Below, in pieces: positions 1-13,028 of a DNA stretch of 64,000 nt (its first letter is position 1; each line of letters begins with the position of its first letter). The notes under the pieces were generated by a model. The model was not told the DNA's origin. It saw nothing but the letters and a program-made list of their open reading frames with translations, and did not search any database. The DNA lies in contig NC_045151.1 in the NCBI RefSeq assembly GCF_008831285.2, forward strand, positions 1,607,544 through 1,671,543, given 5' to 3'. The stretch is from Nymphaea colorata (Eukaryota; Streptophyta; Magnoliopsida; Nymphaeales; Nymphaeaceae). A program made the position numbers and the translations under genes.

Positions 1-103
1 ACCTTGACTTGGTTATAAAGGAGTCGAGTTCGAGTTGAGTTTAGACGAGCGAGTTTGAGTCAAGCTTGAGCTTGCTCGACTTGTTGTGCAGCCCTACGTT
101 CAA
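1..103. mobile_element. Truncated end of a GAGCTCGA-rich hAT-like element
   Basis: The window opens inside a stretch built of degenerate CGAGTTCGAG/GAGCTTGAG words and ends in GCAGCCCTAC. That matches the right end (AACAGCCCTA) of the complete element at 53261-53720. The left end lies outside the window, so no target duplication can be tested. It is non-coding and probably non-autonomous. Confidence 0.55.
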
Positions 104-3100
104 GCATAGAGCTGAACCAACCATTGGAGCCCCATCCACGTCCCGGTTTGAGCCCTCAAAACTCAACTGTCAAGGTTCTGGATCCACTTTCAGATCCAGG
201 CACACCTCCTGAATCTTTTAATTGGGCTGATATAAATCTTCTTAACCCAGTTCTCTGCCTCCAGATCCAGTCCCAATATCATCACTCCCTCTTGTAGACT
301 AATTTAGACATGGAGAATTTAGTTGTTGAAGTTATGAAACCAGTTACAGATTCGAAAACGATCTGCCAAGCGTAGCCAGATAGCTCCAGTTCGGAAAACC
401 CAACTGAATTAGATCGAGAATCAAATTCTAATACAAAATCATAATCTGAACCCACCTCGAGACCAAAATTTGAGTTCAGACACCAAGAAAAAAAAAAAAA
501 AAGCCCCTATTTTTCATAAAGTAATCAGAAAAAAATATGCGTATCTGATTATGTGAGAATCGTCACCCTGTCGTTCCCATCCTTAAATGTTGATCTTAGG
601 CAAATTTCTTTTCCATTCATGTATAATTTTGATTTGAATTATATTTAAATTTCGTTACAATCATAAATGCCACACCAATCAACACGATGGGGGAATTCCC
701 CTTCCATTAATAAGGAAAGAAGGGCTTACGTACAAAGAATAAAAGAACATCAAGGCAGACCTAGGTCGCATTCATGACCTACAACCATCCTGCTCAACGA
801 GCAGACGAATCACATCTAAGGATAGGTATCCATTTGAAACTATTAGTCTACCAAAATCGGAAATACAATTGCTGTAATCATGCTGAACAAAGTAACTCTT
901 TTTTATCAGCTCTCTCAACCGAAACTTCCGTCGAGCACAATTAGATCTGATCTCTACTAGAAGGCACCCGTTAGACACTTCCTGGAACATGGCTATCAGT
1001 GCAAAACTCAAAATTTCAGCTGAAGCAACTTACTCCCAAGCCTGCTAACCTTACAACCATGCCAGTAAACCACAGCACCCCAGCACATACACAATCCCCT
1101 TCATTCACCATTGAAGCTAGCTATCTCGATATAGAATCCTTCTCTGCTGTTGATTTTTCAATGTGGGCTAAATATCGTCGTCTGAAGCCAAAGCTTTATA
1201 ACCTATAGAACAGCATCTGACCACTCCTGCTTAAGCTGAGTTAATAATAACCTGACAGTAGGGATGCCAGACCTCTCTCTTAGCAACAAGGCCAGCCTCT
1301 TAATCCCTTTACAGCGGCTACACGAATTGGGTTCTTACTTCTTCATAGTGGTAATTGTAATAATGGAAAAATATTGTCTGGGCTTGCATTAGTTGCATGC
1401 CTACGGGTTACCTTTTATATTTTTATTTATGCCCTTCGTTTCTCTTCTATAAAGAAAAAACAAATGTCATGCTATAAACATGGAACTATAGCTTGACTCC
1501 ATATCAAATCTATATAGGGCCAGAATTAGTTAGCGAATTAATGCTTCAAAGTTGAATTTCTTATATTACAAAGGATCTGGCATTGTTTAAAAGAATTAGA
1601 AGAAATAGACCTAAATTCTATCTTTAGATGCTTACAAGTTCAAAGAGGATCACCAACAGTACAAAGTCAGTATGTTACCATCAGTATGCTATAAATGTCA
1701 TAAAAATCACATTCAATGGAGGAATTTCCATAAAATGGTTCACAAGCTGCAGGCTTTGGGTGCTTCACAAAGAAGTAATGGCATTTTGTCACTGTTGCAG
1801 AAATCTAGAGAGTAGGTTGGGAGAGAATAGTAGCATTTTCAGTGCAGTTGCAGTCCTTGCACTAGAAAAAACGCTCCTACATTGGCACTAGCAAACCCTA
1901 CTAGTTATTCTGTTGTAGTAGAGCTTTAGTGGCATGCATCTACTGCCATCAAAGATATTTTACCTTGCAGTTTAAGCAAAAATTGGTCATACTTTTGCAT
2001 ATGATAAACTCACATTGATGGAAAGGGAGAATCATCATCTCTAAAAAAAGTCACCTACTGGCCCTCTTCACTTCCCTTCAGATACTAAACAAATGTGCTT
2101 ATCGACACATGTTTGGTGCATGTACAAACAGGGCCGTTTCATTCAGCTTAGACAGAACTTCGTTCACAATTGACTTGTCAATGTCGTTTACAAATGAAGT
2201 TTTCAGTTGTGGACATGGATCAGCATTTGACGAGCTACGCTAACCAAGTCAAGTTGCCTAGATCATTTTCCACACCGATGTGGACAACAAAGATACTTCC
2301 AATAAGTTTATAAAATTAGATCAGATCCGAGACATACTTGAAGAAAGTCTAGAGTTTTACGATACAAGCATTTACACTACCTGGCAGATTGTTGGAAAAG
2401 TCTGCCTAACCTAGCACTTTTTGTTATAAAAAGAAATATCAGTGTGGTTCAATGGTAGAAGCTATAAATTGAATAAATTGCTGGCCAATCTAGCCTATCT
2501 AGACATAGTTTTTCTTTCGAGGTGGGTGAGAGGAACACTAGCCATGACTTGGAAAAAAGGGCCAAAGCCCCTTTCTAGAAATGATCTTGCCAGAGGTTCA
2601 CCTCCAAAAATTAAATTAAAGGTATAGAGCTGCACAAAAACCCCTCAAGGATATACAAAATGAACAACAGAAAGACAACCAGAAGCCAAAAAATTGGACA
2701 TTGCAGGGTAGACTAAGGAAAGCCAAACTTTATTTCAAATAATTTGAGAGTGATGTCTGGCGCAGGGTCATCGGACCCAATCTCCAGCTTATGGGCGCAC
2801 AAAGAAATCTTCAAAAAAATTTTGGTCAAAATGGTTCAACAACTCCGAAGCTGGCGCAACCATAGTTTGTTGTTCGATATGACAAGGATACTGTGCAATA
2901 TTTCAAGGTGGACATAAGTGAGAATACCTTGCAGGTATCAGTTTCAGGCATGAGGGAGTCACCTGTAATCACGCGCAGGTCACCACCATAGAAGCCTTGA
3001 TCTTTGTCTTGAAAACCATAGGCCACATAAGTCCCTTACCTGTTAAAAATGCAGATAATCTGAATACAAATGCGTCCATCATGTATTCTCGGCCACTTTC

Positions 3101-3740
3101 CACCCATACCACCAGTCAGTATCCAAACCTAAGTACTAACTAGTTCTGTTTCATTTCTGCTAGTGCCGATACAGCTGTCTACATAGATCTTTATGATCCT
3201 TTGAAGTTCTACCTCCAATCCACTTTGGTTTTGATCTAGCATAAACGATTTATGGTCATCCAGACACCCTAGATGGTGCAACCAAACCAGACTCATCAAC
3301 TCCTTGAAAGCCAACCTCGCTTGAACCCTGCTGCAAACCATTTTTGAATACTAGATAGTAGATACAATGTTATGATATGGGGCACATTTCATTTTGAACC
3401 GCTAGGCAACCTCCATCCAGATCGCTTTGGCGTTTGTTTGTTGACAGATAAAGCATCTATTAGCCAATGCCACTCCTCTTCTTTTGACATGGTCAAGGGT
3501 GGGCGACTTGTTTTTGCAGGCAATGTACGTGAACCACTGTGCCCTCAGATTCAACACCAAGAACTAGATAAACTCTCTCCACTGCGAATCTGTGTTTAGA
3601 TTGAAGCAGCAAACACAAGACCTAAGCATTAACGTCTTTAGTAGGATCCATCGACAACTGCAACCTGTCCTCCTTGGGGAAGAGGCAAGGCCTCTCAATA
3701 CCATATTGTCTAAGGAGGCAATGGAACTCATGCAGCAGGA
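104..3740. other. Intergenic, no gene recognised
   Basis: No open frame here reads like a known family, and all are short. The stretch holds an A-run near 489-505 and ordinary AT-rich intergenic sequence. Parts of 2800-3600 may be decayed LINE sequence leading into the endonuclease fragment that follows, but I could not identify a domain. Confidence 0.5.
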
Positions 3741-3744
3741 TGAG

Positions 3745-4030
3745 ATCCAACTCTGACCTCTTTGACGGTCAGTCTCACAGCAGCTTGGGATCCTAGCCTT
3801 GTCACAGGTCAAGTTATGGCAGTGCATGACTATTGGTTTGTTCTCTTCTGCACCCATAGGGCCTTCGGGGAGACATTCTTCACAGATGGGATACACAAGC
3901 CTAACGATCCTTCAGCTTGCAAAGAGGCTTTCTCCGGAAAGCTCTGTTCTTGGCCTGCATCTCCCATGTGCCCTGATGGGGGATTTCAACATTATGTTTA
4001 GAAAGGATGACAAAATTGGTCATTAACCTA
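3745..4030 (+). pseudogene. Decayed LINE endonuclease fragment
   Basis: Two overlapping frames each carry part of a plant LINE ORF2 endonuclease-like sequence. One frame (about 3762-3960) has a GQVMAVHDYWFV-like strand followed by KPNDPS. The other (about 3900-4025) has LMGDFNIM followed by KDDKIG, resembling the GDFN...EK.G block of the APE-type endonuclease. The switch between frames and the nearby stops show it is dead. No reverse transcriptase was found next to it. The assignment rests on short motifs. Confidence 0.45.
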
Positions 4031-4189
4031 ACCCTTCCTCTTGTCATGTTTTTAATAATTTAGGTCGACAGGAGATTTGTTTTTATTAGATTTAAATTTG
4101 AATTTTTCCTAGATGTCATGTTTGGATGGGCAGAGGGAGTAGTTTCAGAAACCGTCCCTTCCCTCCTTTTCTAAGGATGGTAGTTATTG

Positions 4190-4475
4190 TAGAACCCACT
4201 CATGGATCAAAACTATATCCATTTTTACTTTGGATCCTGGATCATGTCCAAAATAATATGTACCCACAAACTCGATCCATGATCTTACTTGTTAGCATCT
4301 GGATTTGAATAAATTAGGATCAAACCTGATCCATATCCAATCAGGTTCCACCCATGAACGCATATCCAAACAAAAACTTGAACCCATATTCAAATACGAA
4401 TCCAAGCACAAATTTAAATCAAATTAAGTTGATAACTAGACTGTATCCAATGAAAGGAGTCTAAGAAATTAGGAT
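4190..4475. mobile_element. Fragment of GGATCC/ATCCAAAT-rich dispersed repeat
   Basis: The stretch is dense in words such as GGATCAAA, CCATATCC and AATCCAAGC. It is the same composition as the GGATGTCAA family whose best copy lies at 41789-42228. No termini or target duplication could be set here, so it is a fragment or a diverged copy. Confidence 0.4.
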
Positions 4476-4825
4476 CAATAACAATACAGGCCAACCTTTC
4501 CCCAACCAGGGCAGAACATGCATTTTTAAAAGTCCCAAATTTTATTGGGTGTGATCTTGGGAGAGAAAACTCAGCTGAAATAATGCTTGATATTTTTTCC
4601 TTTTCTTGTTCGCATTATCAAATATATTTCTTTGCAAAAAATGCACTTAAAGATTAAGAATTAAAGGTACACAAACTTTCTTTCCATTCAATGTGGATCA
4701 TAAGATTTAGAGAAATCATCCAATGCTTTCAGGTTACATGAGCCTTCAGCTAGTGATTTTCTTTCTGTAAGTTCTTTCCTACACCAGATTACAGGGAGAG
4801 GGACGTGTGTGGGGGTAGAGAGTTG

Positions 4826-4995
4826 GGTGGGCGCTCGCTTATATTTTTTTAAAATAAAAAATTTACATGTAAATTTTAAAAAAATTAGCTTAACTCATAT
4901 AAAAAATTTTGAAAAATTATATTTCGGCCCTTGTTAAAATTTTGAAACTATAGTTCGGCTCCTCAAACAAAACATTCATAACTTTGCCGCCCTTG
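4826..4995. mobile_element. Diverged GGGGCGGAGCCA-family MITE
   Basis: The interior reads TTTACATGTAAATTTT, then AAAAATTATATTTCGGCCC and TAAAATTTTGAAACT. The same order of blocks occurs in the copies at 8132, 33157 and 53830. The terminal repeats are eroded (GGGTGGGCGCTCGC on the left, TTTGCCGCCC on the right). It is non-coding. Confidence 0.5.
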
Positions 4996-6181
4996 ATTAC
5001 AGGAGAAGATCATAATAAAGGTATCCTACTCCACAATTTTGAATAAACTCAGGGCTTTAATAATAAACAATTCAGTTTTTGTCTAAACCAGCGAAATTTG
5101 GGGACTGTTCAGCATCATCTATCTAAAACCCAAATTTCCTTTTTTCTTTAATCGAACCAAGCTGCGAAGTCGACCATATTAACTTGATGATTTGGCTAAT
5201 CAAGCTATGTTCTTAGTTCTTCGATTAATTATGTTCAGTTTTTGAAGATTCAGTTTGTGAATATATCCCACCAAAAGGAACATTGCTTGATTATGTATTT
5301 CTTACATGTACAGACGGATGCTGAAATTTTTTCTGCACTGATTTTTGTCGATCTTCGAACTTCTGCTGTCCAACAGATGGTAGATTTCATGTAAATTAAT
5401 TCAGATTTTCGTAAGTTCTGGTGTGAAGCCTTTTAGCTGGTACTCTGGACATTATGAGCTCTTCTAAATCTGAATAAAAACAATGACTGTCACCTGCGGT
5501 GAATCAATCTGAATAAGAGAAAAGAGTGTGTGATTGTCTTTTGCTGTGGATGTAGGCGGTCTGAACCACGCTACATTTGGTCTCCCTTGTTGTTATTGTT
5601 TCTCTTTTCATTATTCTATATGGAATCAGACAAGGGGCTTTGGAATCCTGCACCTTCTTGCTTCTCTTCGACCACATTAATGGAAAGTTCAAATCATCCA
5701 TTTGAGAAGGTTGTGGTACAGGAGCAGGCAACCCCATACCTTCGGATCACTTTTATTTTGTTGAATGGAAAGAACTATATTTCATGGGCCAAGTCTATGA
5801 AGTTGTATTTGGGTGGCAAATGAAAGCTAGATTATATCACTGGAATGTGTCCCAAACTAGTGGAGACACATCCCAATGTAAAGAATGGCAATCTTCAAAA
5901 GAATAGATAGTTAGGTCATGGCTATTAAATGCCATCAAAACTAAGTTGTATGGGTACAATAAAGTTCACTTATCCGTGTTACCGTATCCATACTCAAAAT
6001 GGGTTTTTGAATATACTTGGGTACTTTTTAAGTTGAAATCAATCCGTTTATGTGATTTATTTTTTTCAACTCAGTTTTCATTATGTTTTTAGAGTTATTG
6101 TTTATTAACATGTAATGTTTTTATTTAAAATCTCTTGTTTATTTAAATGTTGCTTTCATTTTGATTTTTTTGTATTATTTT

Positions 6182-6182
<1 letters not shown>

Positions 6183-6219
<37 letters not shown>
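6183..6219. repeat. (CA)n microsatellite
   Basis: An uninterrupted CA dinucleotide run of about 18 units sits inside the degenerate copia element, between its gag and protease remnants. Confidence 0.95.
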
Positions 6220-6223
<4 letters not shown>

Positions 6224-7013
6224 ACCAAAGTAGTAAAGTCGTGTTCTCTGCGTCTTCTAATCAAAATTTCAAGTCTGTAAAGGGAAAGGTCTAAATACCG
6301 CTGTGGATGATCACCCATAAAAACAATTACGGGTGATTGTGCTTCACCGCTATAGGTCAGAAACAAAAATTCCACAAATTCCCAATGATCAAAATCGTCA
6401 GAAATTGTTTAGCATACAGAAGTTTTACTGACGGTTTTGGATCCGTCAGCAGATGAATTGCTGACTGTCTTGGGAGGCTTTGCCCACGGTTTGGGCCGGC
6501 GGTAATGCCCAAAATCCTTGCTGCAAGGAGGGACATACTAAGGATTGTTCTTGGAATGACAGGGTAAATCAACAAATTTTGGAAGAAACCGGAAGACCAA
6601 AGCTACAAAACATGGCTCAAACTATTTATGTGGAAAAAAGGGCAGTCAGTTTACTTTAAAAATGATTGCTGAAAGGATTAAAAACTTGGGGAAGGAAAAG
6701 AATTTCACAACCAACTAGTCTGGCTTGGCTGCATCGGCAATTCATTTCTACATTCAGGTAACGAAATTTCTAAATCTTCTTCGCAAATTTGGATCATAGA
6801 TGCGGATGCATAAGATGACATGGTTAGTTGCAAAAGCAGCCTATGTGATATTAAAGATGTTGATTATACACAAAAACTGTTACGGTGGCCAATGGAGTTT
6901 TAGTTCCTATTCAAGGTATTGGCAATGTGAGATTGTTCGGCAATAAACTTGCCACATTTTTTGCCTGCTTTTCGTCTCGAATTTTGAACTTCAATATTAT
7001 TTTCTCTCTTGTT

Positions 7014-7176
7014 TAGGGGCGGAGCCAGAATTTTTTCTAGGGTCGAGCGAAGACGATTCGCGGGTCGGGCTAAGAGGAGCGACCGGTCGGTCGAAACTAA
7101 AAAAATTTGATTTTTTCAATGTAAAAAAAAAAAATTTCCTGGGCTCACCCAGGCCGTGGCCCGGGCGGCACCCCTA
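7014..7176. mobile_element. GGGGCGGAGCCA-family MITE inside degenerate copia
   Basis: It starts TAGGGGCGGAGCCAG and ends CACCCCTA, giving short inverted ends. The interior is partly GC-rich (GTCGGGCTAAGAGGAGCGACC) and partly A-rich. It separates the protease-like and integrase-like pieces of the copia element, so it is younger than that element. No clear target duplication was seen. Confidence 0.5.
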
Positions 7177-8131
7177 GTAGATGCTAGATCAAGAGACATC
7201 GACTCTCATGATTCAAACAGTTGATGATAATAGTCTCGCCCACTCTTCTAATAAAGTTCTGACTAAATTTTTTCCATCCATGACTCTTGATTTCCGTTTA
7301 TGCTTATGCAAAGATGGCATATTTTGATTTAATTCAAGCAGATGTTTGGGGGCCAATTTCCGTCGTTGCCTCATATAATGGATATCGTTTTTAATTGTCT
7401 CTTATCGACGATGTCTAGCACCTGATTAACCATATGGTTATGTTTGCTTGTTTGAATGGATCAAGTGTTTTAGAAATTTGATTTGTTCAACAATATGATC
7501 AAACTCAGTTCTACACCAAAATCAATATGATGCTCAGGACTGACAATGAGTTAGAATTTTAAAATAAATACTTTAAAGTCTTTCAAGATTGAATATGTAT
7601 GCTCTAGGCAACGAATGCTCTAGGTAAGGAATTTTTTGGTATTAAAGAAGTAATCCTAATGATATTGAAGGTTTTACTGATGCCACTGGCTGGTGACATA
7701 GACCAAAGATCAACCACTAGTTATTGCATTTATGCAAGGGGCAACATGGTTATCATGGAGAGGAAAGAGATAAAGAGTTGTCTCTAGATCAAGAAATATA
7801 GAGCCATGACCACCACCAAAAGTGAAATTATATGGGTAAAAACCTTATTAACAGATATGAACATTAATTTCAAAGTTAAATAATGTTCCCATGCATATAT
7901 ATTGTGATAATAAAGTAGCAATCTACTGCTTTTCATGAAAGAAATAAACATATGAAAATTGACTGTCAGAAAGTGTAAAATAAAAACATACAAACACCCT
8001 ATATTCACGATGATGAGCAAAATGCAGATGTCTTGACTAAAGGATTATCAAAATGCCAACTGATGAAAGCTCTAAGCAAGTAGTGTAATGAGCAAGAGTT
8101 TTTTACTACAACGACTCTCTTGGGTGGTAGT

Positions 8132-8312
8132 CAAGGGCGGAGCAAGGGGCCATGGCCCCCCTCGGATTAAAAAAAAAAAACGAAAATTTTTACTTATAAG
8201 TTTTAAAAAATTTCGGTCAATTTGTATAAAAAAATTAAAAATTATATTTTGACCCCTATTAAAATTTTAAAACTAAGTTTGAACCCTGCAATGAAAAAAT
8301 TCTAGCTCTCTG
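8132..8312. mobile_element. GGGGCGGAGCCA-family MITE near the 3' LTR of the degenerate copia
   Basis: It starts AAGGGCGGAGCAAGG and has the family interior (A-run, ACTTATAAGTTTTAAA, AATTATATTTTGACCCC, TAAAATTTTAAAACT). It ends TTCTAGCTCTCTG, a degraded inverse of the start. It lies between the copia RNase H remnant and the recognisable part of the 3' LTR. Confidence 0.55.
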
Positions 8313-8835
8313 TCTTTGTGATATTTATTCCGAAAGTTTCAAGAGTATGACTCCAGGTTTCAATTTTAGCATGTTTTTGATATATAAAAGCAACAATTGT
8401 AACCTGCTGCAAACAATCTGAATGGGAAAAGAGGGTGTGATTGTCTTTTGACGTGGATTCTGGGGACCTGAAGCACATTAAATTTGCTGTGGCATTGAAC
8501 TTTATGAATGTTGCCATTATTGTTTCGTGTTCCTTATTCTATAAGTGCTTTTACAAATTCATTATTGACTTATCAACATTAATATTGCTTACTGTAGTGA
8601 CAAACCCATTCTCGATATTTGCGTTACTTCTAAGACAAGTTTATCTTTCGTTTTTGTAACTATAGTTAGTAGTCTAGCATAATTACATGCATAGTGAATT
8701 TAGAGTTTATGTTATTGAAAATGTTGCTTTGTGTAATTTTATTAACTCTCTTTTTTTAGTGTTTTAGGAAGCAAAATGGAGGAATAAGAAGAGGAAGCCG
8801 GTTTCGTTGTAAATGGGAAACTATATATGGGGATG

Positions 8836-9365
8836 TTAGTAAATACAATTTAGATATGATATTCAACTCAACCGTACAAGCAAAATATGATAGGGAAGAA
8901 ATTTAAACATTCAATTAAGAATTTAGATCAAATTTGGATATAAGAAATGACATTTGATCGGACTTAGATTTAGATAAAGTTGCATTTGATAGCCTCGAAA
9001 CTTAGATCTAAGGCTGCATTAAAAGATGTGCTTCTAAAGATCAGTCTCAATAAACATGAATAAATCCATGTTACATGTTAAAAACCACGGAGTTAAGATC
9101 GAATTGAGAAGAAAGAGGTGGGTCCAACCTTGAATCCATGTATATCTCATATTATCATGGATTTGAGGCCGTGATGAAACAAATATGCCTTAAATATTGG
9201 TCGGATTCGGATTCGGATCATATTCAAAATATAAATCTGGGATATGATATATTTCATCCAAATTTGAGCATGAATCTGAAACCGATTATATAAATATAAA
9301 AAAAAAATAGATATGGTAAAGTATATATATGATTGGAATATATTCAGTTGGCATCTCTAACCATC
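8836..9365. mobile_element. Copy of the GGATGTCAA/GGATTCGG-rich repeat family
   Basis: It begins near GGGGATGTTAGTAAA, carries internal ATTCGGATTCGGATC and TATTCAAAATATAAATC words, and ends near CAGTTGGCATCTCTAA. Composition and end words match the target-duplication-bounded copy at 41789-42228. The exact ends here are uncertain. Confidence 0.45.
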
Positions 9366-11108
9366 TGCCAGCCATAGCTGCTGAGGGCGTTACTCCTGCA
9401 ATCTTACCAAAATCGAATTTGGAGATCGAATCGCCAGGTCTGCACTTACTTTTTGAAGAGACACCTACAAAAACTGAATTTAAAAATAAGAAAGAACTGT
9501 AAGAATAAAGACACTTGGTGTGGTGTTCTTGTATCTGCCATTAAATTAATTGGCATTTACCACCAAGTCAGTTAAAGATGGATTCCAGCTTTGACTCGAC
9601 AGCAGAAAAAGAGATTCTAACTTGACTTCAAGTAAAAAGGGACCGACAGGATAAAAGAGACTCTTAACTTCCAAGTAAAGTGGGACAGAAGGGACCCAAC
9701 ACAGCTACCGTCTTGTTCGCTAAGCAAAGGAAAAAGGCCACCGTCAAGGTTCTACTTTCTTGGTTCCTTCCTTTGTCGCCTTCCAATCTAAGTGGCAGTG
9801 GACGTACTGCCGTGTGATGTCAGTTCACCTTTTCTTCCTTCGCAAGAAACTTGCTCGGCAAGCACTCCACAGCTAAATATCAAATCCCCCAAGCATATGT
9901 CAAATCATGTCGCATCACTACAGTTTTTTTACGATTAAAGCTTGCTAAACTTGGACACGGACGACTATACATCCAGCATAGAGAGAACGAGCCTCTGAAT
10001 CAAGCATAATTTAAGAGTATTTCTTTTGCACTCTTTAGTTTTTTGTATTGTTTTTTTGCTCGATGATTCTTCACATAAAAAATAGATTGTCCAGATTTTT
10101 TATTCAATTCATATTTTGATTGTGATTTCATTTATCCCATTCTTTGAATCCTTTTTTCGTTGAACTAATTTGGAGACTGGTTTTATTACTGTAACAACCT
10201 GGTTTATTACCACACCAAATTCAGATTCTCGATTTGACGAATTATGTTTTTTTTAAGTTACAATCTTCAATACGAGATTAAACTTTACAAGAAAAACTCT
10301 CTTGAACCTTAAAATATGTTTCTCCATGTATAACCATAATAAGAGATAAATTGTTGATGGGTTTCGAGATAAATTCTCCATAAAAGATAGAGGAAGGTTG
10401 GAAGTTAACAATGAAATTGGTAATATGGTATATCTATGACTTTGGAATTTCATGTTTTTTTTTTTCAAAAAGAAAAACATGGAAAAAGCTCCTCATCTTT
10501 AGATGTTGGATGGTGGCTTAAAGTTTTCCATTTCTTTCATTAATGCTTTGTCATTTTCTTCTTTTGTTGGGCATTGATATTCTCAATGAGCATTAATGTT
10601 CGTCCTAGTTGGCCACATTATAGCAAGAATATCATGATTTAACTTGCAAAGAAAAAGTTATGAATTTGATCATATTAGATTAACTCAATGAAAGCTAGTT
10701 TGTAATGTGTGTTAATCAAGTTTGAAACAGCCCATGTATGTATGTTTTTCAAATATTTTTTTGGTTACAACAACAAGAATAATATATATCACTTTTAATT
10801 GGCTGATTAAAGTTTTTTTTTTTCAAATTAACCTCACTATACAGATGTAATTGGAATCTCCAAAAAATTGCCAACCCCTAGACCCAGAGGTAGATGGAAG
10901 GGCTTCGGCCTGATTCACCCTCTCCCATATATAATTCAGATTTTAAAAGCCGACAAATTTAAATCCTTTAAATAAATATATTTTATAAAATCCTGTCCAT
11001 ATGTTAAAAGTTTGGTGAAAAAAGTGGGACATAAATTAACTTAAAATTTGGCAAAACCCGTCAACTTGGCAAATAAACTGACCTTTTCCGGAGGCCTCAC
11101 AGAAGGAA

Positions 11109-11340
11109 ACATAGCTATTTTACTATTTTCGCCTCTCATAATGGAGACAAGTTATCCAAGTGAAACTTTTCTTGTCTAAGACAAGTTATCTTGGATATCT
11201 AATCACAAGAGTTTACACATTGAAAAAAAAAAACATGGCCATTTTACTATCTTTTGCCCTCTAAGTTTTCCAAGTGAAACTCTTTTTGTGTAATACAAGT
11301 TATCTTGGACATCTAATCCTACGAGTTCATGCCGTTAACA
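11109..11340. repeat. Imperfect tandem duplication, period about 124 bp
   Basis: The segment from 11109 (ACATAGCTATTTTACTAT..., then CCAAGTGAAACTTTT, ACAAGTTATCTTGGATATC, ACGAGTT-like end) recurs from 11233 (ACATGGCCATTTTACTAT..., CCAAGTGAAACTCTT, ACAAGTTATCTTGGACATC). The second copy lacks a few bases after the first 30. It lies 500-700 bp upstream of the likely RDR6 transcription start. Confidence 0.8.
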
Positions 11341-11831
11341 AAATCTTACAACCTATATGTTTGATATCTTTTTTGAGTCATGTGAAAAAACCTGATGATA
11401 TGCATCGATATTAATGACATTTGGAGGAGATGTTTTCGCCATTTTTGGCTAAAGAGCATCTGAATCAGAATTGGTAAAACTTAATCAGATGTGTTTCAAT
11501 CCTTTGCAAACATGGCACAAACTGTACCATACCAGGGATAATTTGTCTTGGTAAGGAAAGGACAACGCAGATAACAATTTGGGGACGAGTCAATCTTCTG
11601 CAAGCTAAGGGGCCGCTGTATTGTGGTCGATCTTAAATTCATGGATTTGATACATTTTGCCATTGTTGAGGCAAAATAAAATCTATAACAATAAACCCGA
11701 GTACCACAATGAAAATCTGAGATCTTTTGTCTGAAAGACGCAAAAAGGTTACACCATAAACTTGTCAACTTTACATCTTACAATTTATGGATTTCAAGTT
11801 AGTCTCCGGATGTAAGATCCCCAAACTCGGT

Positions 11832-11837
11832 TATAAA
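11832..11837 (+). promoter_or_regulatory. Candidate TATA box of RDR6
   Basis: TATAAA lies within GGTTATAAATGCGAG, about 120 bp upstream of the proposed leader splice donor at 11955. The spacing suits transcription starting near 11860-11870. Inferred from sequence and position only. Confidence 0.4.
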
Positions 11838-12274
11838 TGCGAGCCTATGTTTCACATTACATCCTCAGAAATTTCACTTCAAGCGACCGTTAGTTAAGGA
11901 AGGAGACTCACATTCGAAGATGTGCTGGTTGAGCGTATTATTGAAGCGGTTCAGGTAATTGCCTCTCTTTGCATCCCCGTTTTACGATTTGCAGCATGCA
12001 TCAGCGTGTGTGAGCGACAGGGTGTGTGTTGGAGGTCGCGCCTATAAATTCACCCGATACACTCGAGTCCGCCTGGTCATCGTCTAATCCGTCACTGTCC
12101 CTGCGGGTCGTTCCTGGTATTATTGCTCCCAAAGTGAGTACGTTTGGCTCTTATCTTCTTTCTTTCTCTGTTTCTTCTTTTGATCGTTATGCTTCTACGC
12201 GTTTCGTTCTGGATCATGTTGTTGGGACTTGGAAGGAATGAAGCACAGTAATTGTGTTCTTGCTTTTAGTAGGG

Positions 12275-12430
12275 AAGTTTGTTTCTTTTGCTAAGGTTTT
12301 TGGGAGATTGTTCTCTGTCTGTTTTATGGGTCTTGTGATTTGGTTAATGGACAAGTTTGTTTCTTTTGTTGAAGTTCTGGGGAGATTTTTCTGTCTGTTT
12401 AATGGATCTTGTGGTTTGGTTTTTATGCTT
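12275..12430. repeat. Diverged 78-bp tandem duplication
   Basis: AAGTTTGTTTCTTTTGCTAAGG...CTGTCTGTTTTATGGGTCTTG at 12275 is repeated with differences from 12353 (AAGTTTGTTTCTTTTGTTGAAG...CTGTCTGTTTAATGGATCTTG). It lies within the proposed leader intron of RDR6. Confidence 0.8.
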
Positions 12431-12927
12431 TTTCTCTGGTGATAATGGTGGTGGATTTTTTTTTTTGCTTCTTGTGGATTTAAGTGCATTTTACAGACAT
12501 GGTCAGCCTGTCCGCGAATATGGAAGTAATGTGGGGTTCTTCGGTTTTCTTACGATGCATATCGGTTAAAAGCATCGAGGCACAAGTTTAAGAAAGGGGA
12601 GGTCGGGGTGTGTAAGGCTTTAGTGATTCTGCCTCTCTGTTCCCTTTCTTTTCGTGGTTATATTTTTGTTGGGACCTAATCCAATTGCTTGATCGTCAAG
12701 GTCTGATTTCTTGAAAGTTGACACTCAATTGGGGATTTGAAGTTTTTTTTTTTTTTTTTTCTGTTGGCAAACGGAGCCCGTTAAGGTGTGCAGCTTTGAA
12801 TGGGCGACATCAATCTTCTGTTGCTTTCTTGTTGCAAATGATGCTTACTGCTTTTGATTCTTCGAGTCATCAACATTTGCTCTCTATTGGCTATCTGGTT
12901 TCTTATAGTTTGTTGTTTTCTTTAGAT

Positions 12928-13028
12928 AGTATTAATAACAGCAAGAATAACAATAACAATAACGATAATAGTAACAACAACGCAATTGCCACTACTGCTG
13001 CTGTTGCTACTGCTACTACTGCAACGAT
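12928..13028. repeat. Imperfect trinucleotide repeat
   Basis: The run begins with AAT/AAC-type triplets (AACAATAACAATAACGATAAT) and continues as ACT/GCT triplets (ACTACTGCTGCTGTTGCTACT). It lies in the leader-intron region of RDR6. Open frames on both strands are low-complexity artefacts. Confidence 0.85.

Larger units (their letters stand above)
5745..8085 (+). pseudogene. Broken copia gag-pol of the degenerate element
   Basis: The coding remnants are collinear with copia gag, protease, integrase and RNase H. Most of the reverse transcriptase is missing between the integrase (ending near 7600) and the RNase H (starting near 7680). Stops and frame changes occur every few tens of codons. The protease site reads D-A-D-A instead of D-S/T-G-A. 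It cannot encode a functional polyprotein. Confidence 0.6.
5420..8543 (+). mobile_element. Degenerate Ty1/copia retrotransposon
   Basis: Two similar flanks mark decayed LTRs, about 5420-5620 and about 8350-8543: AATCTGAAT...GTGTGATTGTCTTTTG...GTTATTGTTTC...TTATTCTATA against its counterpart. A primer-binding-like TGGAATCAGA follows the left one at 5621. In + strand order there are copia-type gag (about 5745-5820), a protease-like WIIDADA and VLVPIQGIGNV block (about 6790-6960), integrase pieces (about 7320-7560, with QADVWGPIS and LRTDNE) and RNase H pieces (about 7690-8060, ending DEQNADVLTKGL). Frames are broken throughout. Two MITEs (7014, 8132) have inserted in it. The outer boundaries are approximate. 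Confidence 0.65.
8544..11830. other. Intergenic region upstream of RDR6
   Basis: No coding sequence was recognised. About 8836-9365 is a GGATATGATAT/ATTCGGATT-rich copy of the GGATGTCAA repeat family. Two imperfect tandem duplications lie at about 9606-9697 and 11109-11340. The stretch nearest 11830 should include the RDR6 promoter, but no regulatory motif other than a TATA-like box can be supported. Confidence 0.5.
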